Positions 24,885 to 34,691 of a DNA stretch of 64,000 nt are shown piece by piece; positions within the stretch are counted from its first letter, which is position 1, and every line of letters starts with the position of its first letter. The notes beneath the pieces were generated by a model. It was not told the origin of the DNA and ran no database searches. It worked only from the letters and a program-made list of their open reading frames with translations. Both the position numbers and the translations under genes were made by a program. This DNA is from Mytilus edulis (lineage: Eukaryota; Mollusca; Bivalvia; Mytilida; Mytilidae). The stretch is taken from assembly GCF_963676685.1 (NCBI RefSeq), contig NC_092344.1, forward strand, positions 41,050,589-41,114,588, given 5' to 3'.

Positions 24885-25028
24885 CAGAGGTGGATTTACG
24901 GGGATGGGGGGGGGGGGGGCCGCCCCCCCCCTTTTTGGAAAAAAAAATTGGTTGCTTATATAGGGAATCATTGAAGCGTGACTGGAGCGGGCCCCCACTT
25001 ATGAAAATTTCTGGAGGATCCGCCACTG
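24885..25028. mobile_element. 144-bp MITE, GGCGGATCC family, duplication GTTGT
   Basis: The ends are CAGAGGTGGATTTACGG and, at the right, GGATCCGCCACTG. The flanks GTTGT at 24880-24884 and 25029-25033 are identical. The interior shares TTGGTTGCTTATATAGGGAA and GAAGCGTGACTGGAGCGGGC with copies at 27788, 32501, 42169 and 54652. Confidence 0.9.
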
Positions 25029-25618
25029 GTTGTTAAAACTCTTTAATTATCGAATGTCATGTGTACACTAGTCTATCGTCCTTAGTGAATGGAATATTGA
25101 ATAGAATTGAATGTTTTTACTATTTTACCTTATATAGAAACTATAAACTAGAATTTTGGTTCAGATCATTTCACTTCTATCAATAGAAACCTGAATGAAC
25201 ATCAACTTAGACACATGAAGTTTTTAATTATTTGCTGTTAGTTGTCAACTACCTTTCCACTATGTCTTCACCCGGCTTGCCAATGTTGGTCGTCCGTTTG
25301 GCTGTGCAGGATGTATTTAAACGCAATTACGTCTGGTCAGAATAGGGACATTAAATCCGATGCCTATAGTTGGGGCAAGTATGGACACTACATTCAAGCT
25401 TTTCAAAATAAATTTCAGGGGAGGATTCAGGCGGGGGCGTGGCGGGCGTGCGCCCCCTCCCCCTAAAATTTGCAAAGCATGGGTTGTCTTCTAACTTATT
25501 TAAGTATCAGAAGAGACCATTTCATCTTTTTTAACATTGAAAGTATATAAAACAGTCAGTTTAACAGAGTCAACGTTATTATCATTTAACTGACCTACGA
25601 TTTATTTAAGTTCTGTAA

Positions 25619-26762
25619 TATAGCCTCATTGGACACAATTACGAACGATTTTTGAACTTTAATTGTTTTTTTTCTTTGTAGATTACTTTTCTTGAATTGT
25701 TTTTACCATAGAATTAAAGATGTATGAATGCTTTTCATTTTGAATCATAACACACATAGTTTTCTATTTACGTTGGGATACTTTGGTAAGATTTTCATGA
25801 CCTCGTTTTATGGATCTAGCAAGCTCTAGCAAGCCCATATGGACGCAATTACGAACGGCACTCTATTTATATATCATTAAAAAAATCAATGACAACGATT
25901 TAAATTTACGAAACATACATGCATTAATCTTATCTTAAACACATTTCCTAAGAAAATAAGAAGTGAAATATAGTATTTTACTTCAAATTCTTCAGCAGTA
26001 GTTAAACATGTTAAAGACGAAATTAGTGACAAAAAAATTTCTTTGAAAAGGAAATAATTCAGATGTTTTGTTTTTATGCAAGTTCTTTCGTCTAATAAGC
26101 ACTGAATTGTCTTTTTAGTTAGTGAACCTATGATTTTAATTTATATTAAACCTTTACTTTCCGACTTCTCAGGACTTTTCAATAAAAATACTATTTTCTT
26201 CTGACAATGCTCAGGGTCACTTGAGTCTGAGAAAACGTTCATTTTTGGATTATTTGGGCAAGATAAAGGGTATCACACATATGAACAGATTCGGGAGATA
26301 TTTTTCTATCTATATAATGACAAAAGAAGGCAATTTGCACTAGCTTGTGAGCTTTATCAGGGGCGGATCCAGCCATTTAAAAAAAAAAGGGGGGGGGGGG
26401 GTTCCTAACCCAGGACAAAGGGGGGTTCCAATTACATGTCCCCATTCAAATACATTGATCGTCCAAAAAAAAGGGGGTTCCAACCCCGGAACCCCCCCCC
26501 CCTTTCTGGATCCGCGCCTGTTTATTCATGTAATTTCCAAGAGAGGGAGTCATTATTTTGACATTTACGAAACTTAAATTTTCGTCGTCTGCAACATTAA
26601 CCAAGTGCGCATGAACTTTTTTTCGTGAAAGCACAAGTAATGTAATGGGTTTTTAATTAATAGAAACATTTATTAATTATCATGCATAAATATAATATAT
26701 AGGGGCAAACATTAAAAATCGTTCGTAATTGTGTCCAGTCGTAATTGCGTCCAGTAAAGCTA
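25619..26762. mobile_element. ~1.1-kb terminal-inverted-repeat element
   Basis: GGACACAATTACGAACGATT at 25631 is inverted at 26713-26736, and the right end repeats the motif as CGTAATTGCGTCC. ATATAGC lies just outside at both ends. No transposase frame is visible, so it is non-autonomous. It contains the younger MITE at 26358-26520 and another internal GGACGCAATTACGAACGGC at 25839. The exact ends are uncertain by some bases. Confidence 0.65.
26358..26520. mobile_element. 163-bp MITE nested in the 25.6-26.8 kb element, duplication TTTAT
   Basis: The ends are CAGGGGCGGATCCAGCC and GGATCCGCGCCTG, flanked by TTTAT at 26353-26357 and 26521-26525. The interior is poly-G/poly-C rich, which creates artificial glycine/proline frames. 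It has the same termini and duplication length as the GGCGGATCC family but a different interior. Confidence 0.88.
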
Positions 26763-26942
26763 TATATACCTAAAAGGAAGGTGTCAAACACGGAGCTGCG
26801 TTTGATGACAAATGAAATAGGGTTTTAGCAGTTAAAGTACAAACAATTGTTACATTGTATTTGCGGTTTTTATAATCAATTTCTTTGATAATCGAATTTC
26901 CAAAGCATCCCAAACGGACTTACTCACTTTCACAATTTCATC

Positions 26943-26969
26943 ATGGCACGGGCCAAGAAAACAGTCATG
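26943..26969 (+). CDS. Candidate short first coding exon (9 codons)
   Basis: ATGGCACGGGCCAAGAAAAC begins a nine-codon frame (MARAKKTVM) followed at once by donor GTGAGA, phase 0, with a favourable ATC-ATGG start context. The next plus-strand exon I recognise downstream is the Rab7-like exon at 54847, which also begins in phase 0 and needs an upstream exon. Joining them would imply a 27.9-kb intron that contains BBLN and the Gypsy element on the other strand. This is inference; it may instead be chance or belong to an unseen gene. Confidence 0.25.
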
Positions 26970-27787
26970 GTGAGATTCTTTCTTAATGTAGAAATGTTGT
27001 TTCGAGCGAAAGGTTAGTTTATAATTTGTATCTCTGTGTCTTTATATATTTCTTACTTGTAACCTGAAAATTTTTCCGAATTATGTACCGCATTATAACA
27101 TGCATGGGATCCTCAGAAAAAAAAAGCATAACTACGTATAAATGCATCTCATTCTGATTTTATGTGGTTTGTGTCGAACACAGTATATATAAAGTCTGGC
27201 ACGACCTCCGAAAATCAAAAAAGTAAAAACAGATATATTATGAGAGGACAATTCAAGTTGACGGAGAAAAGTAGAAATTTTCGTTTGCCAAATCTAAAAC
27301 AAGTATTGGTCAGGTGAGCTGTTTTGATGTCTCGTCTCACCTTGCTTCCGTCGGTCCGCCCGTCTATCTGTCAACTCTTTGAACACATTTCCATCGTCTT
27401 AACCAAGTTTTTCGGGGCTCGTGTTCATGGTGTTGTGTAGTGGTGAAATAATTCTAATGTGAACCGATTTAATTTCACATTATTGAAAGCATGTACAATC
27501 GGCTTTGACACATTGACCAGCGATGTGCAAACAAGGGTAATTTCTTTTTGTGATGTTTCTGTATTTCTACCAGCACCATGTCTTTCAAGGATTAGTTGAG
27601 ATATTTATTACCTGATATTGCTTTATAGATCATCTTACAAAAAGTGCTGGTGTCTTGATTGTAGATTGGTTTGCATAGGAACACAGAATCAAAATAAAAT
27701 GTTCGCATGGTCTTCAGATTTTGTTTTTAGGGCTGCAGCTTTATAACTGTAGCTTTATAAACTCATAGTATGCAATATGAATCTCTT

Positions 27788-27957
27788 CAGTGGCGGATCC
27801 AGAAATTTTCAAAAGTGGGGGCCCACTGACTGACATAAGAGGGGGCCCGCTCCGGTCACGCTTAAGTGATTCTCTATATAAGCAACCAAATTTTTTCCCG
27901 AAAAGGGGGGGGGGCCGGGGCCCCTGCCCCCCCCCCAAAAAAAAAAATCCGCCTATG
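27788..27957. mobile_element. 170-bp MITE, GGCGGATCC family, duplication CTCTT
   Basis: The ends are CAGTGGCGGATCCAGAAATT and AAATCCGCCTATG, flanked by CTCTT at 27783-27787 and 27958-27962. The interior carries the family signature (TAAGTGATTCTCTATATAAG) and G/C homopolymers. It is non-coding. Confidence 0.9.
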
Positions 27958-28134
27958 CTCTTAGTGCGTAAGTAAGGGGTGTTAGAAGATTGTTGTAAAT
28001 TTTTCTAATTTGTAGGAGACCTTGCCATCATAACTTGAAGTTCTACGCGGAAAAGGAACATATATATATACATATATATTGTTTTACATCTGTCCGTCCA
28101 TCCGGTAGTCAGTCACTAGTGATTGTATATTGTT

Positions 28135-28345
28135 GACAGGGTGGATTTAGGCGGTTTCTGCTAGAAACTTTAATTTCTCGCTAAATTTACCTCAGAATAG
28201 TTCGAAATACCTACATTGCACCCCTTTAGAAGAATATTTCAATAATTTTACCTCAAAATTTTTTCACCTCACTCCGCTCGGCGAATATATAATTTGCGCC
28301 CCCCCCCCCCCCCCCCTTATCTGAAATCCTGGATCCGCCCCTGAA
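28135..28345. mobile_element. MITE-like element, no clear duplication
   Basis: CAGGGTGGATTTAGGCGG at the left and CTGGATCCGCCCCTG at the right resemble the family termini, and a long poly-C lies near the right end. Flanks GTTGA and AATTT do not match, so it may be decayed or a recombinant. Confidence 0.6.
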
Positions 28346-28756
28346 TTTACAGCTAATGATCTCAAGACAATATTAATTTTCTAGAAACAGTTTAAAATTT
28401 TTTATTCTAGAACTAGCAAAAAATAGTAAAGAGTACCAACATCAAGAAACAAAGCTAAAGTAATTGTCCATTCACCAGGAAACTCTTGTTTTACCCCTTT
28501 TTTGCCCCTTATTCATAAACAGATTGAGTCATAACTCCACAACTCCAATCCTAACCATCCTTTTGTGGTGTGGAAAATTTCAGGCAATTCTATACACTGT
28601 TCCACAAGTTATTGTCTGGACACTAGAAAAATGCTTATTTGGGCCCTTTTTAGGGACTAACCCCCAAAATCAATCCAAACCTTCCTTTTTGTGGTTTCAA
28701 ACTTTCTGTTAAAATTTTAAAGATTTATAATGACTAATACTTAAGGGACGACATGA

Positions 28757-28983
28757 AAAGTTTAATGTAGGATAAAAAAAAACTTAATTCACATATTTTT
28801 TTACTAACCCCCCCCCCCCCCTAAACCCCCCTCTTAACTTAATTTGGGGAAAATTGATTGACCAATAAGGATATATATAAAATCGATAAAATCGATGTCA
28901 ATTAAACAAAACTTGCAGCAAATTTGACCCCCCCCCCAAGAAAAAAAACTATTTGAATTAAGTTTTTTTTATCCTTCATTGAC
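28757..28983. mobile_element. ~227-bp foldback/MITE with poly-C interior
   Basis: GGATAAAAAAAAACTTAATT at about 28769 is inverted near 28950-28975 (TTAAGTTTTTTTTATCC). The interior has long C runs and an AATCGATAAAATCGAT stretch. It is nested within the 28727-29421 element. Confidence 0.7.
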
Positions 28984-28998
28984 TTTTTTATGCCTTCC

Positions 28999-29165
28999 CC
29001 AAGTTACTGGCAAATTTCTATTTAAGTTAAATTTATTGGCAAATTTCCAATTATACTTAAGTTATTGGCAAATTTCCAATGAAGTTATTATACTGAAGTT
29101 ATTGGCAAATTTGCAATGGAGTTTATCAATAATGAAATTATATATATTGGCAAATTTCAAATACA
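28999..29165. repeat. Short tandem array, TTATTGGCAAATTTCCAAT
   Basis: Five degenerate copies of about 30-40 bp carry the core TATTGGCAAATTT, with variable linkers. A frame rich in Leu and Asn results but is not a gene. Confidence 0.8.
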
Positions 29166-29965
29166 CATATTTAAAATTAGTGTGAAGTAGTTCAAATATT
29201 ACTTTTGGATTACCTCCCTTACACTGCTTTCACATTGTCTTAACTGTCCTTTAAGCATAAGAAAAAACTTGTTTTCCCCCTTTTTTACCCTAATTCATAA
29301 ATAGTTTGAGCCATAACCCCCAAAGTCAATCCTAACCATTATTTAGTAGTATGGAATCTTGTGGCATAATTTCAGAAAGATTCATACACTTTCTTGTCGT
29401 CCCTTAAGTATTAGTCATTATAGAAGCTCTGATTGATCTGATTCCTTTCACGGATTTGGCTATACTTTTTGGACCTTTTTGGATTACAGCTCTTCATCTT
29501 TTATATAAGCTTTGGATTTCAAATATTTTGGCCACGAGCATCACTGAAGAGACATGTATTGTCGAAATGCGCATCTGGTGCAAGAAAATTGGTACCGTTA
29601 ATGTTATTACACCAGCTATTGTCTTGAAACTACAAAAATGCTTGTTTTGGCCCTTCATTCCTTGACTGTTTGCCCCATAACCCTTAAAATAAATCCCAAC
29701 CTACTACTTATAATATTAACATTGTGGTACAATTTCAGAGCAATTGAAATACTTGTACACAACTTCAATTAGATTGACACAACTTATTGTCCTAAAACTG
29801 GATAAATGCTTGTTTTGGGCCCCTTTGTGCCCTAATTCCTAAACCTTTGGGACCATAACCCAAAAATCAATCCCAAGCTTCCTTTTGTGATTATAAATAT
29901 TGATGACAAGGACGACGTGATATCAATATAAGACGGCAAAAATTTTGCGGTTGTATAAAATTTCA

Positions 29966-30835
29966 TAGTTTTGTAACAGGAAATTTATAAAATGACCATA
30001 TAATTGATATTCATGTCAACACCGAAGTGCTGACTACTGGGCTGGTGATACCCTCGGAAAAACGTCCACCAACAGAGGCATCAACCCAATGGTGTAAATA
30101 GTTATCAAAGGTACCAGGATTATAATTTAATACGCCAGACGCACTTTTCTCTACATAAGACTCATCAGTGACGCTCCGATCAAAATAGTGATAAATCCAA
30201 ACAAGTATAAAGTTGAAGAGCATTGAGGATCCAAAATTCCAAAAGGTTGTGCCACATACGACTAAGGTAATCTATTCCTCGGATAAGAAATTCCTTAGTA
30301 TTTCGATATAAACTAAGTTTTGTAACAGGAAATTTATAAAATTGACCATATAATTCATATTCATGTCAACACCGAAGTGATGACTACTGGGCTGGTGATA
30401 CCCTCGTGGAATGCATTCAATATAGTCACCAAATTTTGAATTATTTAGTGAGCGAACAACATCTATATAGCGGAAAGTAAAGTTAAATGATATTGCTAAC
30501 TTCTTATCTTTCTTCCTAAGAATTTCCTGTATGAAGTAAGCCTCATAATAATAAACAAACAAGTCGGCAACAAGAGGGGCACAATTGGTTCCCATTGGAA
30601 TGCCGACAATCTGTTGAAAAACACATCATCCAAACGTAACAAATATGTTGTCAATCAAGAAATCAAGCATCTTGATTATGTCAGTTTCATAGAATTTTTG
30701 TTGAATCAGAGTGATTTTTTACAAAGTATGATTTATCCCCCCCCCCCTCGAGTTCTACATCTTTGGTTGAAATTCCAAAGGAACATAGAACAGCCCTATG
30801 ATTATCCAGGATTTCCTTATTGTAATGTGTCGTGA
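29966..30835 (-). pseudogene. Reverse transcriptase relic, Penelope-like type
   Basis: On the minus strand the region from about 30620 to 30360 encodes an RT palm segment: IVGIPMGTNCAPLVADL, then FTFRYIDVVRSLNNSKFGDY. The second catalytic Asp of the Y-x-D-D box is Val here, so it is inactive. Downstream, the 30300-30400 stretch (ATTCATGTCAACACCGAAGT, TGCTGACTACTGGGCTGGTG) is duplicated at 29965-30060, and the element's 3' sequence follows at 30090-30240. C-runs interrupt the upstream part at 30740. The class is inferred from the GTNCAPL motif, so Penelope-like is likely but not certain. Confidence 0.75.
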
Positions 30836-31219
30836 GGGTATATGTTAAGTTTCCAAGTGAATTGCAAATATCTAATTCATTTAGGAGGGTCTGGATGGGG
30901 GGGGGGGTCTGTTATTCTGTAAACATTTAATTTTCATCCCTTTTTTCTTTAATCTTCAAAAAATAAGTCTTTTCTTTAAAAGTGATTTTTTTATGCATTA
31001 TTCTCTTATTTTTTCCCCAGTTTTCTTTAATCTTAAAAAAAAGAGTAAAAAACATTCTTTTAAATGAACGAGAACAGTGATTTTCAAACAACAGCAAGGT
31101 TTTCATTTGTTTTAAAAGAATGACGTGTTGATGTGTATTGTTCTGCATGATTTAAGTGCTAGTTCCTTGAAGTAACAAGTCCAAGTTCCCATCAGTTCTT
31201 TCCAGTGATTTTGACAACA

Positions 31220-31475
31220 TATAAAAAAGAAGATGTGGTGTAATTGCCAATGAGACAACTCTTTAAAAGAGACCAAATGACACAGAAATTAACAACTATA
31301 GGTCACTGTACGGCATTCAACAATGAGCGAAGCCAATACCGCATAGTCAGCTATAAAAGGCTCCCAAATGACAAATGTAAAACAATTCAAACGAGAAAAC
31401 TAACAATACAGTTTCATTGTGCCTTTTTGAAAGAGTTGTCTCATTGGCAATTACACCACATCTTCTTTTTATACA
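31220..31475. repeat. SINE-like repeat with inverted partial copy
   Basis: GCCAATGAGACAACTCTTTA ... GACCAAATGACACAGAAATT ... AAAGGCTCCCAAATGACAAA reads left to right. From 31430 the start of the element recurs inverted (AGAGTTGTCTCATTGGCAAT then ACACCACATCTTC), so the block folds on itself. Relatives are at 14650, 40990 and 59390. Confidence 0.8.
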
Positions 31476-31536
31476 TGTATATGCAGTTGTCCCATTGGGT
31501 TGCTCCAACAGACTGTCATGTGCATATTTGGTGTCC

Positions 31537-31658
31537 TAGTAGCGGATCCAGGAGGGAGTCCCAGGTTTGAAACCATCCCTTTTTGTTTGACAACTAATGC
31601 TTTTGTATGGGACATATGGTTGGAACCCCCTTTTTAATAATGACTGGATCCGACCCTG
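31537..31658. mobile_element. 122-bp MITE, GGCGGATCC family variant, duplication TGTCC
   Basis: The ends are TAGTAGCGGATCCAGG and CTGGATCCGACCCTG, flanked by TGTCC at 31532-31536 and 31659-31663. The first base has drifted from C to T. The interior differs from the longer copies. Confidence 0.85.
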
Positions 31659-32500
31659 TGTCCGCTGGTTATGCTGCCTTGAATGGACCCTGGTGCTTCC
31701 ATTGATGGATGTTCACGATTATTATTATTTGATAACCAAAACTTAACCAAATTCACTTGATACAGTTGTTTCCGCACGTTTATTTTTTGTTAGCAATCAT
31801 CGTGTCTTTTAAAAATACTATGATAAATATAAGGTATATGATGTATAACACGCACTGCATATATTGCCGTCTCTTTTAATTGTCATATTAACGGTTTGAC
31901 AACACGATGATTTATTAAAATAAACTTTTAACAGGTCAAGAGCATTGTTTGATCTTAGCCGCCTACTTAACAGGCCCGTAGAAATACATGCAATAATCCT
32001 TGAATTTGTTTATATTTCAATTTACATAGTGTCCCTCTCAGTAACAAATCTTTCCTGGCTTCGGAACTGCGTATTGGTGATCACGAACAATCATTATTTT
32101 GTTTGTCAGGTTTATAATTTATAACATGCTTTTCAATGCCAAACGCAATGTAAATCCTCAATAGATGATCATAGACGTTTTTAAAATATCTATTTAAATG
32201 TCTTAAACTATTCATGTTATTAGCTTTAATGTATTTCGGAACACAGTAACATTAAGTAAGACTTCTGTATATATATACGTATGCCTCTTTAAAACTCAAC
32301 CTTTTTCTTGTATTTACCCTGCAGTTATTCTAACACTAAATACTATTTATTAGCATACTGTCATAGAGGAGATATGGAATCAGTCTATTATTTCAGGAGC
32401 ATGTAAAAATGTGAACACGTAATTTTTGGCGCTTGGTAATTATAACATGTATAATGCAGTGCCGGCCCTGGTTTAATTAGGCAGCAACCATTTGATTTTC

Positions 32501-32664
32501 CATAGTCGGATTTAGGGGGGGCCAGGGGGCCCGGCCCCCCCCCCCCCTTTTTGAGAAAAAAATTGGTTGCTTAAATAGGGAATCATTGAAGCGTGACTGG
32601 AGCGGGCCCTCTCTTAGGTCAGTAAGTGGGCCCCCACTTATGAAAATTTCTGGATCCGCCACTG
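32501..32664. mobile_element. 164-bp MITE, GGCGGATCC family, duplication TTTTC
   Basis: The left end is CATAGTCGGATTTAGG and the right end TCTGGATCCGCCACTG, flanked by TTTTC at 32496-32500 and 32665-32669. It has the opposite orientation to the copy at 27788 and shares GAAGCGTGACTGGAGCGGGC. Confidence 0.9.
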
Positions 32665-32734
32665 TTTTCTGGGGTGGGGGGCTATAGGTTTTTTTCTGGA
32701 CAAATTTTTTTCCCCACCTGCTTCAAAAAAAATC

Positions 32735-32945
32735 TATTTTTTTCGCGACAAGTCGCAAGGTCGTTTTTAAGGGAAATGTACAGGTCGCAGGTCGTTTTTC
32801 CCAACATAGAGAACGGAAGACAGTCGGAGGTCGTTATTTTTCCAAATTTTTCAGGTCGCAGGTCGTTTTTAGAAGGCCCTCAGGTCGGAAGTCACCGCTA
32901 AAAAGCCCAGAGGTCGCAGGTCGTTTTTGACCCTCAGGGAGCCTG
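32735..32945. repeat. Irregular tandem array of CAGGTCGCAGGTCGTTTTT
   Basis: Six to seven words of the type AGGTCGCAGGTCGTTTTT or a one-base variant occur every 25-45 bp. Spacers are unrelated. I know of no coding or structural role, and the frame across it is spurious. Confidence 0.75.
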
Positions 32946-34690
32946 CAGTCTGTTATCACAAAACCAAAAAAGGTTTACCAAGTTTGTTTTCACTTTTATA
33001 TTTTTATAATGATAATTTTGATAATTTTCTTTAAATTTTAAGAAGGAAAAATTCTGTAAACACTTAATTTTTAGCGTTTTCTTTTATTAATTATTCAATA
33101 TTCGTGATATTTTTAGACCACGCATTTCTCTAATCTTTATTTTTTTGGCCCGTTATTCTCTATCTTCATTTTTTAAGGGCATTATTCTCTAATCATTTAA
33201 CCCAATCCAAACCCTCATTTAGCAAGCAGTTTATGTATTAATGAGATTTACACACAAAAACGATTTGTTTGGGGCTTTATCTGCAGGGACAACAACATAT
33301 TTGTCATGGGGGTAGGACAAGTGTTTTCCAACATTTGGGTCTATAAAGATTGATGTAGCATGGTTATTGATAGAGACATTTAGTTTCTTTAAAAGTTTTG
33401 ATTTGTATCAACGACCTCATAGCCTTAATTCATTTGGAAAAAGCATCTACATCTTCTTTCTCGCGTTTAGGCCATTGCCTGGCATTATCCAATGGATGTA
33501 CTTCTACCAGTCATAATTAAAGAGTCATATGACCTTCGTCTTAAAACTCAAAGTCGGAATCACTTAAATCTACCAACATAAAAAGTTCCAAGATTGTACT
33601 AATGTTAATGGGATCTGGCAGTGGACATGGTTTTGGAAGTGAAATGAAGTATAATTGAGTGTTAATTGTTCAATTTCATGATTATTAGGCTTTAAAAAAG
33701 ACTGGATAAGTAGGAACTATTACTGTGTATAAGAAGTTATAAACTTCGAACTAAGATTTTGTGCTATTGAAGGGATTGTTTGATCCCACTTTATACTACT
33801 AGTATATTGTTTTTTTTATTGAAATAACTGCTAAGTCGTCTTCTCTCAACTTTTTCATTGTTCTTCAATGTAATTAACAGTATAAAGTTTACTGCACCAG
33901 ATGAGCAATCCAACAATCAATGTCTCTTCAGTGATGCTCTAATCCAACATATTTGAAAATAAATAAATTAACTCAAATTTGATAAGCTTATAAAACTTTA
34001 GGGGACCAAAAGGTAAAGCCAAATTCTGACAAGACACCAGTTCTATGCATGAGGGAGATGCAGTTCTGTCTGTCAGTTCTAAATTCAAAATGATATCAAA
34101 AATTGAATGACAGCAATTTCAATTAAACAATATCTGTATTATAATGCCAGTACAAAAGTACTGGCTATTGGTGGCAGTGATATCCTCAGGGACTAACAAC
34201 TGATAATTAAATATTGGTTTTTGGCTCTGTGAAATGATAAAAGACACATATATTGTTTTAATTTTTAAAGAAACTTCAACATTTATATGAGAAAACTATA
34301 GTAAATTTGTATGACTTAAAAATTACAGTGATCTTGTGCTAAGAAAATTTGTAAAAGTGAAAAATGATAGTACATATAAGAAAGACATGCATTTTGCACA
34401 ATTATAGTAGTAAATTGGAATGATTTTATTTTAACATCTTAACTGATTTTTCAGTTGTTTAATATTTAGCTTGATGGAAAATAATTCTAAATGATAGAAT
34501 ATTTAATACATTTTTTTCAAATAATTTCAATATTAAACTAGATTGCAAGTTCGATAATATTCTTAGGAATATCCCGTCTTAATTTTTTCCCTTTCTCCTG
34601 AATAACACATTCTGAATATCAATAACTAGTGACAACAACTAATTCTAGCAGAGGTGCTGTATAAAATTTAAATTCTATGTTTGACGATTT
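32946..34690. other. Intergenic, no gene seen
   Basis: AT-rich sequence downstream of BBLN. It includes a fragment at 33880-33945 (CACCAGATGAGCAATCC ... TGTCTCTTCAGTGATGCTC) shared in inverse form with 29530-29590 and 55010-55080. No open frame resembles a known family. Confidence 0.5.
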
Positions 34691-34691
34691 A

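Larger units (their letters stand above)
28727..29421. mobile_element. ~695-bp TA-flanked inverted-repeat element
   Basis: ATAATGACTAATACTTAAGG plus GACGAC at the left is repeated inverted at 29395-29421, with TA at both edges, as for Tc1/mariner-like insertions. Inside it are a second inverted-repeat element (28757-28983) and a tandem array (28999-29165). No transposase is visible. Confidence 0.7.
28460..29960. repeat. Third, decayed copy of the compound repeat with nested insertions
   Basis: Units with CTTATTCATAAACAG, TCCTAACCATCCTTTTGTGG and CTTATTTGGGCCC recur, and the block ends at ATTTTGCGGTTGTATAAA, close to the terminus of copy 2 (57680). It is interrupted by the element at 28727-29421 and by the piece at 29520-29615 (GCATCACTGAAGAGACATGT). 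The open frames here are repeat-derived. Confidence 0.75.

Noticed and set aside
26347..26634. Glycine/proline-rich frames on both strands
   Set aside because: They arise from poly-G and poly-C runs of a MITE.
30927..31148. 73-codon Lys-rich minus-strand frame
   Set aside because: Low-complexity A/T sequence, no family resemblance and no splice context.
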